DNA of 64,000 nt, taken from contig JAVHZZ010000003.1 in the NCBI GenBank assembly GCA_036250195.1, positions 86,879,418 through 86,943,417 on the forward strand, given 5' to 3'. A model generated the notes under the pieces. That model was not told where the DNA came from. It saw nothing but the letters and a program-made list of their open reading frames with translations, and did not search any database. Positions 23,749-35,048 of this stretch are shown here, piece after piece. The first letter of the stretch is position 1; each line of letters starts with the position of its first letter. Origin of the DNA: Mixophyes australis. Its lineage: Eukaryota > Chordata > Amphibia > Anura > Limnodynastidae. The translations under genes and the position numbers were made by a program.

Positions 23749-24161
23749 CAGGGCCAGTACAAGCCTTAGGGGTGACCTAGGTGGTGCCACTCATATATCA
23801 GAAGTGGCGCCCCCCTGGAGAACGGTGTACACAACCCAGCGGCTTCTTGCTTCAGCAGGGGGAGGTGGGGTGTCATCCTCTGCTTTTCAGACTGGGACTG
23901 TGGCACTTGGCTGGGATATCAAAGCCAAACACCACACTCCCACAATATAATGGATATCAAGGTGCAGCAATTGACACCTTCACATGTAAGACACTTCAGG
24001 CTGCAATTCCTTTATGGTAGTAGTCAGCTCTTGGGGTCTTGTGGGAACATTAAAAACACTGGATGAGTAACATTATGACACTCATTCAGGGCTTTAAGTG
24101 CCCCTTCACTATTGGCTCCCTAGGCAACTGCCTAGGCTTGCCTAATGATATCACTGGCCCG
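23749..24161. mobile_element. hAT-like element, no matching duplication
   Basis: The ends CAGGGCCAGT and ACTGGCCCG are inverted repeats. The interior words GCAACTGCCTAGGCTTGCCTAA resemble the right end of the element at 8.6-10.35 kb. The flanking octamers do not match, so the copy is old or one end is misplaced. Confidence 0.6.
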
Positions 24162-24472
24162 TCAGAGAATGGAAGTCCTTTGGCAGGGAGGAAAAGCCTG
24201 TGTGCCTGCTCATAAAATGGGAACACCTCCCTAAATGCACCTTATTTACCCATTTAAAAAGTCTGTGCAACATTAGGCGTTGATAAGTGTTTGTCTTTTA
24301 ACCTGATGGTCTTTTTAATACACTGTTTAGAAAATAATGTGCACACCCTATATAGATAAAAGTCTGGTGCCTGATCAAAAAAAGGATAAGAATGAAAAAC
24401 AGACGTCTCTCAGAGAATGCAGAAACAATTAAGGTAGCAACGGTTCGAAACCCTTTTTTCAAGAATATAATA

Positions 24473-24722
24473 TATACGAGGGGGTACCCAAAAGAAACCA
24501 GAATCAATTTATAAAAAATAGTGTATTTATTTGTTCATTTTAAAACTTCAGTCACCTGCAAAGCACTCTACACCTGAATCAATCCATTTGTCCAAAAACG
24601 TTTTTTCCATTGCTCAAAACATTTTTTAAACTCATTGTCGTTGATGCCTTTTAGTACTTTTGCCTTTTTTGTTTCACCTCTTCAATATCAGCAAAAAGTT
24701 TTCCTTTACGGTCTTTTTTCAT
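24473..24722 (-). pseudogene. mariner transposase C-terminal fragment
   Basis: The minus strand encodes EFKKCFEQWKKRF (the C-terminal words of mariner transposases), preceded by KVLKGINDN. The plus-strand edge ACGAGGGGGTACCCAAAAG reads like a mariner terminal repeat. Stops lie on both sides. The left part of the element is missing and the fragment abuts a PLE. Confidence 0.75.
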
Positions 24723-24829
24723 CCAAAGACATACTGATTCAGAACGGTCCTGCAAACATTCAACTAGTGGCAGAAGCCCATACTACAAGTTCCCCGCCTT
24801 CTAGAACACACACATTATATATATGAGGC

Positions 24830-25579
24830 CACTGATAGAATTAGGAATAGGGATCGGATAGAAACACTACAATATACAATATACAGCGAAATGTGACAAA
24901 AAGGATATGGTACCGTTCATTACAGAATTTAATAGCGGTGAGAATTTGGTTAAATCAACACTGAATAAACATTGGGGCATCTTACTAAGAGACCCAATAT
25001 TATCCAAGATCCTCCCAGAGAAACCTACTTTGATATTTCGTAAAAATCAGAATGTAAAGGACCTGATCGTTCCGAGTTTACTTATGAAGAATAATTTGAT
25101 CAAAAAAATCCTCTGGTCTGCTAATTAATAATGTAGGTTCAGTGAGATGTAATGTTTGCAAGTACATGAACACAACTAAAACCTTTTTTTATAATCATGA
25201 CAATAGTAAGCAATTTAAGGTCAAACAACGGATGGATTGCTTAACAACATCAGTTATTTACATGCTAGAGTGTTCATGTAACTTGAAATATGTGGGCAAA
25301 ACCAAACGCCCACTAAAATTGCGTATCCAGGAACATATTCGTAACATTAAAAATGGAGCACAGAGTCATTCTGTGTCCAGACATTTTTTACATAAACACA
25401 GTAGTGATCCTAAATATCTTAAATTTATGGCCCTGGAAAAGGTATCATATCATTCAAGGGGAGTAGATTTACAACGTAAACTTTCCCAACGGGAAATGTT
25501 TTGGATCTTCCAATTGGGCACCCTGACACACAGTGGTTTAAATGGGAATTATGAGATTTTTTATAAATCTCTTAAATAA
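24830..25579 (+). pseudogene. Penelope-like element, 3' part of coding region with GIY-YIG
   Basis: Two adjoining frames (24907-25128 and 25142-25579) are one coding region broken by a frameshift. The first has FITEFNSGENLVKSTLNKHW and SKILPEKPTLIFRKNQNVKD, the conserved linker after the PLE reverse transcriptase. The second opens with a CNVCKY knuckle and gives VIYMLECSCNLKYVGKTKR, then LKLRIQEHIRNI: the GIY-YIG domain, with Y-V-G, the Arg and the Glu-containing C-terminal segment (REMFWIF) in place. The reverse transcriptase itself is absent, so this is a 3' fragment, a normal result of target-primed retrotransposition. It is the best-preserved PLE coding piece in the window. Confidence 0.85.
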
Positions 25580-26000
25580 TTTTTTATGAATTTTTATGAA
25601 TGTTTTCTATGAATAATATGAACACATTGTATGATATACTGTATTCTGTTATACATATAATTGTATTGTATGTTGTATTTCAATTATGTTTTTGATATAT
25701 AATTTTAATACTATGATCCTATTATATGCTGATCTATCTTGGTGGATTAGCATAATTCTTTTGATTGTACGGTTATTATTAAGGATTTGTGTTGCATCCA
25801 TGTATTGTCTTAGTAGGCTAATGTTTGCACTATATATCATATTGGATTAGGTTGTATCATTTATAGCACACTTTGCACTTATGCACTTTATATAGAATAT
25901 TATTAATAGCCTTCATGTGGAAGGTATTGATTAACATATATTAACAGTATCACTTGGTCATGTATTATACTTATGAGGTTAGATTTATGGGTCAATGTCC
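25580..26000 (+). mobile_element. PLE 3' region, first half
   Basis: This AT-rich non-coding sequence follows the PLE stop codon. It continues at 29520 on the other side of the inserted hAT. Confidence 0.6.
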
Positions 26001-26357
26001 CTTTATTGTAGAGATGGGCGGGTCCGGTTCTCCGAGAACCGAACCCACCCGAACTTTGGGTATCCGAGTACCGAGCTGAGCAGCTCGGTACTCTCCCGCC
26101 CATTCCGAATCCAAATCGAGGCCGAACGTCATTGTGACGTTGTCGGATCTCGGGACTCGGTTCTCGCGATACTTCAACTTTATAAATACACGCCTCCACA
26201 GCAATCCATCGCCATTTGACAGAGGGAGAGAGCAGGGTGTAGTCATAGGCTAATTAGAGCAGGGACAGAGAATACAATATTGTTCTTGCAATTGCTCTAA
26301 CCAAAATCGCTAGTGCAGAGAGGAGGATAGAGGTTTATTATTTTTTCTTCATATTTG

Positions 26358-28070
26358 GCACTCCCCAGCGCTTTTGGGGTGTCCCCCATAATTGTGCATT
26401 AATATTTCTGGCTGTCAAAAGTCATATCTGTCAGCAGTATCTACTAAATAATTTGTAGCACACCTCAGTGCTTTTGGAGTGTCCTCCCTAATTGTGCATT
26501 AATATTTCTGGCTGTCAAAAGTCATATCTGTCAGCAGTATCTACTAAATAATTTTTAGCACTCCTCAGTGTTTTTGGGGTGTCCTCCCTAATTGTGCATT
26601 AATATTTCTGGCTGTCAAAAGTCATATCTGTCAGCAGTATCTACTAAATAATTTTTAGCACTCCTCAGTGTTTTTGGGGTGTCCTCCCTAATTGTGCATT
26701 AATATTTCTGGCTGTCAAAAGTCATATCTGTCAGCAGTATCTACTAAATAATTTTTAGCACTCCTCAGTGTTTTTGGGGTGTCCTCCCTAATTGTGCATT
26801 AATATTTCTGGCTGTCAAAAGTCATATCTGTCAGCAGTATCTACTAAATAATTTTTAGCACTCCTCAGTGTTTTTGGGGTGTCCTCCCTAATTGTGCATT
26901 AATATTTCTGGCTGTCAAAAGTCATATCTGTCAGCAGTATCTACTAAATAATTTTTAGCACTCCTCAGTGTTTTTGGGGTGTCCTCCCTAATTGTGCATT
27001 AATATTTCTGGCTGTCAAAAGTCATATCTGTCAGCAGTATCTACTAAATAATTTGTAGCACTCCTCAGTGCTTTTGGGGTGTCCTCCCTAATTGTGCATT
27101 AATATTTCTGGCTGTCAAAAGTCATATCTGTCAGCAGTATCTACTAAATAATTTTTAGCACTCCTCAGTGTTTTTGGGGTGTCCTCCCTAATTGTGCATT
27201 AATATTTCTGGCTGTCAAAAGTCATATCTGTCAGCAGTATCTACTAAATAATTTGTAGCACTCCTCAGTGCTTTTGGGGTGTCCTCCCTAATTGTGCATT
27301 AATATTTCTGGCTGTCAAAAGTCATATCTGTCAGCAGTATCTACTAAATAATTTTTAGCACTCCTCAGTGTTTTTGGGGTGTCCTCCCTAATTGTGCATT
27401 AATATTTCTGGCTGTCAAAAGTCATATCTGTCAGCAGTATCTACTAAATAATTTTTAGCACTCCTCAGTGTTTTTGGGGTGTCCTCCCTAATTGTGCATT
27501 AATATTTCTGGCTGTCAAAAGTCATATCTGTCAGCAGTATCTACTAAATAATTTTTAGCACTCCTCAGTGTTTTTGGGGTGTCCTCCCTAATTGTGCATT
27601 AATATTTCTGGCTGTCAAAAGTCATATCTGTCAGCAGTATCTACTAAATAATTTGTAGCACTCCTCAGTGCTTTTGGGGTGTCCTCCCTAATTGTGCATT
27701 AATATTTCTGGCTGTCAAAAGTCATATCTGTCAGCAGTATCTACTAAATAATTTTTAGCACTCCTCAGTGTTTTTGGGGTGTCCTCCCTAATTGTGCATT
27801 AATATTTCTGGCTGTCAAAAGTCATATCTGTCAGCAGTATCTACTAAATAATTTTTAGCACTCCTCAGTGTTTTTGGGGTGTCCTCCCTAATTGTGCATT
27901 AATATTTCTGGCTGTCAAAAGTCATATCTGTCAGCAGTATCTACTAAATAATTTTTAGCACTCCTCAGTGTTTTTGGGGTGTCCTCCCTAATTGTGCATT
28001 AATATTTCTGGCTGTCAAAAGTCATATCTGTCAGCAGTATCTACTAAATAATTTTTAGCACTCCTCAGTG
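26358..28070 (+). repeat. 100-bp satellite, 17 units, inside a hAT
   Basis: The period is exactly 100 bp throughout. Unit landmarks are AATATTTCTGGCTGTCAAAA, GTCATATCTGTCAGCAG and TAATTGTGCATT. Units are nearly identical except for two linked variants 16 bp apart, ATTTG with CTTTTGG or ATTTT with TTTTTGG. The G/C type occurs in the units at 26451, 27051, 27251 and 27651; all others are the T/T type. The related copy A has a single unit at about 8150-8290. The array ends directly before the start codon of the N-terminal frame. Confidence 0.98.
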
Positions 28071-28083
28071 GTTTGCGCTCATA

Positions 28084-28743
28084 ATGGATTCAAAGCAGTC
28101 CACATATGATCTGAATGAGCAACCAGGTTCTGTCACCAGTCCTGATGTTAGTGTTCCCAGTACGTCATCTGGCCAAGGCGATGTCAAACAACAGAGTGTT
28201 TTCAAATTAGTGCAAAAAACAAAAACCCAAAAAAAATTTACTGTATTGAAGCGAAAAAGAAGTGTAACTGAGCAAAAGTTAAGTGACGATAAAAAAAAAA
28301 TTGCAAGCATGCCATTCTACACACGCAGTGGCAAAGAGAGAATGAGGCCTTCACCTTTGGCTATTAGTGGCAGATCCCAAAAAGTTACCCAGCCTACAAT
28401 TGGTGCACAACTACTGTTACGCGTCAAAGCCGAGCTGCAAGATAACAGTGAGGCATTACAGGAGAATATTTGCTCTGATTCACAAATGACAACAATCCCT
28501 GTGGAGAGTCCATCCAACAGTGGGATGTCTAATCGTGAGCATTCTGCTGATGTGTGCCTTAATAGCCCGAGTGTAGCCGGTGATACCCAAATTGAGGATG
28601 CCACTTTGGAATTAGAAGAGGATGAGGGGGAGATTTGTGTAGGCGACGAGGGCGCTAATGATGATGTTGATGATTATGATGCAGACAGATACCAAATTGC
28701 CTTTCTCAATTTCTATTTATATTCTAGATTATATAACGGCTGA
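28084..28743 (+). CDS. hAT transposase N-terminal tail, open but without core
   Basis: An intact 219-residue frame starts MDSKQSTYDLNEQPGS. A basic region (VLKRKRSVTEQ, KKKIASMPF) leads into the family block MPFYTRSGKERMRPSPL, then LLLRVKAELQDNSEALQ, and an acidic C-terminal third (DEGEICVGDEG, DDVDDYDADRY). The stop follows SRLYNG. The same arrangement and stop are found in copy A at 7.4-8.1 kb. The 35-kb transposase has the same tail but continues into a BED finger and DDE core, which are absent here. Whether this product is made is unknown. It could be a by-product of deletion or a DNA- or protein-binding fragment. Confidence 0.6.
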   Translation: MDSKQSTYDLNEQPGSVTSPDVSVPSTSSGQGDVKQQSVFKLVQKTKTQKKFTVLKRKRSVTEQKLSDDKKKIASMPFYTRSGKERMRPSPLAISGRSQKVTQPTIGAQLLLRVKAELQDNSEALQENICSDSQMTTIPVESPSNSGMSNREHSADVCLNSPSVAGDTQIEDATLELEEDEGEICVGDEGANDDVDDYDADRYQIAFLNFYLYSRLYNG

Positions 28744-29100
28744 ATAGTTTTCTATTTTACTCCTAGTGGAGAGAGGATCTGATGCAGACAGATACCAAAC
28801 TGCCTTTGTCCATTTCAATTTATATTGTACAGTATATAATGGCTGAATTTATTAGTATTTTATATAAGTGGAGGGGGGCCCAGAGAGACAGAAACCAAAC
28901 TGGCTTTCTCCATGTCAATTAATATTGTACAGTCTATAACGGCTGGATTTTTTGGTATTTTATACAAGTGGAGGGGGGCCTAGAGAGACAGAAACCAAAC
29001 TGGCTTTCTCCATGTCAATTAATATTGTACAGTCTATAATGGCTGAATTTTTTGTTTTTTTTAAAAAGTGGAGGGGGCCTATAGAGACAGAAAGCAAACT
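28678..29100 (+). repeat. about 101-bp tandem repeat, 4-5 units
   Basis: Each unit has CAGA(C/G)AGA(T/A)ACCAAA, CAATT(T/A)ATATTGTACAGT and TATAA(T/C)GGCTGAATT. The first unit overlaps the last codons of the frame at 28084-28743, so the C-terminus DRYQIAFLNFY is encoded by a repeat unit. The period is about 100 bp, similar to the upstream satellite, but the sequence is different. Confidence 0.85.
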
Positions 29101-29370
29101 GTCTTTTTCCATTTCTTTACATATTTAACTATAAGTGTAGGGTGTAATATAGATTCAAAGACGATGGTTGCATTGCCAATATGCATAGATGGAGAGGAAG
29201 ACAATCTGTTTTGTGTGTAGAATAAATGAAGGCCTACCAACGAAGAATTAAACAGTTTTTTTGGATGATTTATTACCTCAACAATTAGATTACTTATCTC
29301 TAAAACAGTTGGAGCACTAAATTGGGTTATTTTAGGCACAAAAACATGTATTTTCCAACAAAATAGCAAA

Positions 29371-29490
29371 ACAAAACCAAACAAAACCAAAACCAAAACC
29401 AAAACACGCAATGGCGGTTTTGCAAAACCAAAACCAAAACCAAAACACGACGGTAATCCAGATCCAAAACCGAATCCAAAACCAAAACAC
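29371..29490 (+). repeat. CCAAAA hexamer array near hAT 3' end
   Basis: Imperfect repeats of CCAAAA/ACCAAA with short interruptions. The complementary TTTTGG array sits at the same place in copy A (about 6855-6965). It is probably a subterminal part of the family. Confidence 0.9.
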
Positions 29491-29519
29491 GGGGGTCAGT
29501 GACCATCTCTACTTTATTG

Positions 29520-30100
29520 TAATTTCATTGCCCTATTGGGCTAATGCATTGCTCATTATATATCATTTATTACACATGTTTTTTAAAACTAGTCATGCTA
29601 CTTATAGCACTACCTGTATTTTCTATACATTCTATATGGAATGCATTACACTAGTCCTATATGGAAGACAGTGTTACCGTATATAGATTATATCATATCG
29701 GATTATTTAGTATCTATGAGGCTGGATATATGGGTTTTCCCTTTTATGTTGGATACACATCCATTCTCAATTTTCAATAATCATTGGGCACTTGTTTACA
29801 CACATTTCTCCGGTATACGGAGTGATTGTTTTTTGTTTTCTACTAATAAAGTTATCGTCGCGCATGCACGGAGAGTGGCGGTCTCTGCGCACGCGCCAAT
29901 ATGGCGCGGCCGCTCTTTATAAGATCGGTATTATGGATGTATTGTTCTGTACTTTATTGCTCCTGAGGAAGTCCCGTTGTATCGGGACGAAAAGCGTTGA
30001 GCTGTGACATCCTCCAGCGCTATTGTGGTTACCTCATGCGAGTTACTACTGTGCTATTCAATTTTAATAAATTGATTATATTTTTACTTTGCATTCTTCT
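29520..30100 (+). mobile_element. PLE 3' region, second half
   Basis: Continuation of the PLE non-coding end after the hAT insertion. It has a CpG-rich patch (GCGCATGCACGG, GCGCACGCGCC, GGCGCGGCCGC at about 29857-29913) and then the hammerhead-like segment. The 3' limit is uncertain. Confidence 0.6.
29959..30002 (+). ncRNA. hammerhead ribozyme-like fold in PLE terminal repeat
   Basis: In order: GCTC, the core box CTGAGGA (29963-29969), a hairpin with six perfect pairs (GTCCCG 29971-29976 with CGGGAC 29983-29988), the core box GAAA (29989-29992), a very short stem III region AGCGT, then GAGC (29999-30002) pairing with the first GCTC. This is the layout of a type I hammerhead with a minimal stem III, which is known from the terminal repeats of Penelope-like elements. 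One extra A lies between CTGAGGA and stem II, and stem III has a mismatch, so activity is uncertain. Cleavage would fall near 29998. Confidence 0.65.
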
Positions 30101-30723
30101 TTATCAATCTCGCTCATCACCGCCATTGGATGAGGTTGTGACAGAGGAATTGCCTGATCTTTTACTTATGGCCTGAGAAAGTCTACGGTCTTCTGACTAT
30201 TTGGTACGCAGACAATATATATTTAGGGATGCACTCTGCACCTGTGTGCTATATTATTCACCTTTTGGGTTCACTACCTGATTTAGCACTCTTTCTCCTG
30301 GTGGAGGATTATTTACAGATTTGGTGCAGTTTAGCATATAACAATACTACACTATGTTAGTTTTTGTTCTGTTTTTTTCTGCATTGTCATTACATTTGAT
30401 TGAGATTGAGAGGGATTACCTCTGAAGAGGAACCTCCATATGACCATTTACTTCCTGATTACATCTTTACGGTACGCAGTTTATTACATATTTGATATTA
30501 CACATTGGGGCGCCCTACTTGTTTTTCTGTTGTAGTACTATCGTTATCCAGACTAACCATCTGGTCACAAGTTCTCTGAGGCTGCCGCTCTCAACCGAGC
30601 TAAGTGTTGTTCTGAGACGGATTCCTCAAAACTGGACTTTTTATATATTATTCATACCAGTTGTTTATTCAATTGTATTTACGCTGTGGTCATTAGCGCC
30701 ATTGTATATCTTTTTTTTGTTTG

Positions 30724-30775
<52 letters not shown>

Positions 30776-32331
30776 TGAAGTGGCTAAGGTGGTGGGAGAC
30801 AGCTTCACTAAGGAAAAACAAAGTGCTGGAGATGGGGAATTGGCCAAAGCAGTGGCGGTAAATGTGGAGAGAGGTTCCCTTTCCAATCTGTCCCTGATTG
30901 CACTGGAGAGGAAGGTAGTTGTCTGTCATTGGAACCCTAATGCATGTGGCCTAGTATATTTATTCAGAACATGATGTTTCTCAACCTTTCTTTCAATAGA
31001 CTGGAATCACTTCAGGGGAGTGATGCACATATGTTCTGCCTGAATGTGAAGCAGTATATTGGAATCCAGTCACCAAAAGTCACCCTTTTATAATCAAGAC
31101 GCCAAATGATCACATACAATGACCTGAGACTTGCTGTTCTGTCTTTGTAAAAGGACAGGAAAATACTCTGACTGCTAATATGTCATGGCTGCTAATATGT
31201 CCTGCTGCAACACTTGTGTCATGTTGCCCATGTGTGGATTTTGGCTGTGCCAATGAAAGAGGTTCCTATAGCAGGTTGTGTGCACCTGCATTAGCCTTCT
31301 CATCAGAGGTGCCTCCTTTCTTACTGCTAGGTGCTCAATTTTTACTGATGGCACTGTTATAATGAGGGTAGTGGTCCAAGACCAGACAGGATCTATTCAC
31401 TTGCATCCGAAGTTGGGTTGACCATGATCAAGTCCATCATGTATAACATCTGGAGGTCCTGGTGGAGGGCAGCCACGTGCCCTCTGTATTTGAACTCTCC
31501 TCACAGCAATGCTGCATAGATTGCAAGTGACCATCATTAAACACTGCATGGAACTTTCCCTTTGCAGTATGAAATACTCTGAAGCCAGAGACAATATCTT
31601 TAATAGATGTCTCAAAACTGTGATAACTACCAGGTCTGAAAAAACAACATTGCTTACCAGAACTTTAGCCTGCTCATTGCTGTAAAACTAAATGCTCACA
31701 GCAGCTGCCAATAGCACAACAGCAGATAATAGATTAATACTACTGCTGGGGACCAACTGGGCTTGCCTTGCCACCGTTCCCTTTCTTTATCCCAAATTGC
31801 ACCCCTCTAAATGCAGCAGGATGAGCTTTCTGCTGCCACCACTAGAGGCTCCTTCGCTGGCACCTAGAACCGGATTCTTCTGGGTAACTTTTGCTGCTAG
31901 TGTACCCCCTTGCTGGGCACCTAGGCTGGTTCAATTACCTCTTCCTTTAGTTCAGGGTTGCTGTGGGTGGTTCCCCCTGGACTATTACACTGACCAGAGC
32001 TGCCAGGTAGCAGGCAGAGTGTTGGTACTGGATGCTGGGTCCCAAACTCAGAACAGTAAGATAACGGATTAGATCACAGGAATAACAACAGGTAAGTAGT
32101 CGTCAAAGCAGTATCTTGAAGCATAAATGTTTTAATACCTCAAGTAGTCCTTATCACTATTACACAATAGTTTGGGGTACTAGTGATCTTCTATCCGTAA
32201 AGATGGTGTATACATTTCAGGGTAAAACAGGACTCTATACAGATTTACACACAAACCCTTGCTGAAGGTAATCCAGCCTCCTGCCCTTTTAACCAATCCA
32301 GACTGATTTATGCAGCTTGCACATAAAATTG
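30101..32331. other. gene-free; (AT)n at 30725-30772
   Basis: The first 400 bp may still be PLE-derived. An AT run of about 24 units lies at 30725-30772. The part from 31.7 to 32.3 kb is GC-richer and has no recognised family. Confidence 0.45.
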
Positions 32332-33566
32332 TCACGAGGAAAGATTGCGGCACATGCGGGTATTGGCACGGCTACTCTAGGAGACGCGGAGTCTAACATG
32401 CCACCGGTCTTCACCGCAAGGAAGTTTGGATTTCCCGGCAAATGACGTGCAGGTCGCGGCCCTCCCAGGAAGCTACCTGCGAGATGGCAGAGATAATCGT
32501 GGTCGTACTAGCAGAGGTCTGGAACCGTGCGGACAGATAAGGTACCAAATAAATAGGCAGAGAGTAGTCAAAAAGCCAAAGGTCAAAGCCGGAGAGTATA
32601 TGGAGAACCAAGGGAGAATCCAATCAGAGTCAGGGAAGCCGGGTCGGTACACTGGAGAACTATCAGGATATATGCAATATATACACAAACGCTGGAGGCT
32701 AGAAAAGAAACTAGTTGCTCCCTAGTGGTGTCAGAGCAGGATTTATATATGGGAGAGTCTGCTCTCATTGGTGAGACTGCCGGCAGGAAGCGGGGAAGCG
32801 CGTCCCGTTGCTAAGGGAACGGGGCGCTCCGTCAGAGAAAGACGACCGTCCCCGGCTAGTGAGGAGGCGCGGGGGCGGCGTCTGGTAGTGCCCCGCCCTC
32901 ACAATTTGGAGAATCAGCGGATTACAACCGCCGTTTAAGGAAGGCGGCCAACAATTGTGGGAAATGCAAGTCCTCTTTAAAAACCCAGGACCTCTCCTCA
33001 GGTCCGAAGCCCCTCCAATGCACAAGGTATTGAAAACGTCCCCGAAATTTGCATTCAGCAAGTACTTGGCTAACTTCATATTCATCACCCGTAGTGGTCG
33101 GGATGGCTCGAGGAACCGAGGTGGCATGAGAAAATTTGTTGAGTACCAGAGGTTTTTATGATCAGTAAGGACAGTAACCGAGTAGAGAGCACCCTCTAGG
33201 AGGTGACTCCATTTCTCAAGCGCAGACTTTACTGCAAGTAGTTCTTTGTCACCTATGCCATAGTTAGCCTTGGAGGAGGAGAATCTCCTAGAGAAGAAGC
33301 CACAGGGGAGGAGAGTCCCAGAGATGGATTCCTGAGATAATACTGCCCTGAAGCCAACAGAGGAAGCGTCAACTTTTTCTAGGAAGGATTTATGCCAGGA
33401 CTTATATATGGGAGAGTCTGCTCTCATTGGTGGGCAGTGGGTCAGCGGTCAGACGCGCTGACCGCCGATTGCCTAGCAACGGCCCCGTTGCCTAGCAACG
33501 GGGCGCTCCGTCAGAGGAAGACGACCGTCCTCGGCTAGCGAGGAGGCGCGGGGACGGCGTCTGATA
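32332..33566 (-). mobile_element. internally deleted Ty3/gypsy LTR retrotransposon
   Basis: A block of about 150 bp near 32743-32890 recurs at 33401-33566 in the same orientation (shared words TATATATGGGAGAGTCTGCTC, GGGGCGCTCCGTCAGAG, GACGACCGTCC, GAGGAGGCGCGGGG). These are the two LTRs, complete-looking on the left (about 32332-32893, TGTCACGAGG to CCGCCCTCACA) and partial on the right. Only about 500 bp of internal sequence lies between them. AAAAT occurs near both outer edges but its phase is unclear. Confidence 0.72.
33080..33390 (-). pseudogene. Ty3/gypsy RNase H fragment
   Basis: The minus strand reads EKVDASSVGFRAVLSQ, then CGFFSRRFSSSKANYGIGDK, ELLAVKSALEKWSHLLEG and VLTDHKNL. This is the RNase H domain of Ty3/gypsy polymerases with the catalytic Asp of VDAS, the Glu of KELLA and the Asp of TDHKNL. 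Reverse transcriptase upstream and integrase downstream are missing. Both ends run directly into LTR or unrelated sequence, so the element is dead. Confidence 0.85.
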
Positions 33567-35048
33567 AAATCAGCCAGGACGGGTTAATACCTGTTTACTT
33601 TGAATCTAGTAGTAGGGGAGAGTGTACTTCCCGCCTGTCCACAAGCTGCCAGGGAGAGGGGGGCTCAACCTCCTCTCTTCCCCTGGTGCCAGTGAGTCTA
33701 TGTCAGGAGATTTATCTTTTAAGTCTCCCACCCAAAATCATTTCAGGAACTCTTTCTTGGGGTCTGGCTCTCCCCCCTGGCCGAAAACAGTACCAGGGGG
33801 AAGGCTGCCAGATGTTACTGCAACAGTCCCTAGCTGCTGCTACCTGGACTTCTCTGAGCTCCAGTATGTGGCTTAGCCTCTTGGGTCCCCCAGGAGATGC
33901 TCCATCACCTGGATTCATATGAATCCAAAAGACTGCTGTGTAAGCCCCTCCGGAAGCCAATGCAAGCTGGCTGTCAGGGGTTGAAGGATCCAGGCTGCTC
34001 CTGCAGCCCCTGCTGGACCACCAGGGACAAGAAGTAATTTATATTTATTTTAATATGCATACTTTTAACTTAAAATACATTTTGCATATTTGTACATTAC
34101 ACATAGTTAAACTCATATAGTCGGATTTACATAGTTCCAATCATGCAGTGATGCTCACATAGTTAGACGCATGGCTAACCATCTCAGTGCTGCAGCACCT
34201 ATATATTAAACCCATCGGCACCAGTGAATTAATTCTTGTTGCGCAGCGCCCATGCCTTATACATAATCATTAATTTACTTTAGAAACCTTTGCAGCACAC
34301 ATTTACACTCATTGAATGCCGCATTGTCAGGTATTACCCATAAAACCCCTTATTTCATTTATTTTAATTTATTTAACATTTTCACATACGGCACCCACAC
34401 GTGTGGCGGACGAGCAATACAGGGACCTGGCCACAGTAGTATAAAATTATTTTTCTTCTTTGATGTACTTGTACCTCTATGTACAGCTATATACTGTACA
34501 TACAAAAATAGAGACACTGTTGGCCTATGTGTGTTTCATGAAATTATTTACACACATTGCAATGCAGCTTAAAGCATCATTTCTATTACTAAATTAGATT
34601 TTTTTATATGTTTGTAGAATTTTTTTTGCATATATTCATTACAAATATTCAGTGCACAATACTGCATCTCCAAAAGTGGTCACCCCTGCCTAATAAAGAG
34701 GTTTTAACCCCCAATCCTTATATTGCACACTGAATATATGACAATGTCAGATATGTTGTATGGTCTCTTTACTTGCAGTAAACCTTCTTTATAATCTGAT
34801 CATAATGGATCACTCAGTGGTCAAAGTGGGGGTGTATACGTTGGAATGCCATACCGCCAATTATCCTACTGCGTTCATTGCAAAACTAACATATTCCATT
34901 CACTTACCTTCCCATTACATTTTTCATACCGTCACTTCTAAATTTCCACTTCGACCCCTGGGATCACTATAATCTGTGCAATTTTGCCCTCCATATGTCT
35001 GGATAGATAGAATAGGGCTATAATGATACAAAATTATTGTATTGTTAT
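33567..35048. other. gene-free stretch
   Basis: Positions 33.6-34.0 kb are GC-rich and may be another LTR-type repeat, without ends I can confirm. The remainder is AT-rich and unrecognised. Confidence 0.4.

Larger units (their letters stand above)
26009..29511 (+). mobile_element. 3.5-kb non-autonomous hAT, duplication CTTTATTG
   Basis: The ends TAGAGATGGGCGG and TGACCATCTCTA are flanked by exact CTTTATTG octamers at 26001-26008 and 29512-29519. Order inside: GC-rich 5' leader with an internal inverted repeat (GAACCGAACC, GAGCTGAGCAGCTC), a 17-copy 100-bp satellite, an N-terminal transposase frame, a 101-bp tandem repeat, and a CCAAAA array at the 3' end. The catalytic coding region is missing. 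It interrupts a PLE 3' region. Confidence 0.95.

Noticed and set aside
23749..24161. Calling an exact target duplication for this hAT-like copy
   Set aside because: The flanking octamers GGGTGTTT and TCAGAGAA do not match.
26358..28070. Regular 100-bp repeats as a possible CRISPR array
   Set aside because: There are no unique spacers: the whole 100 bp is repeated. The setting is a eukaryotic transposon.
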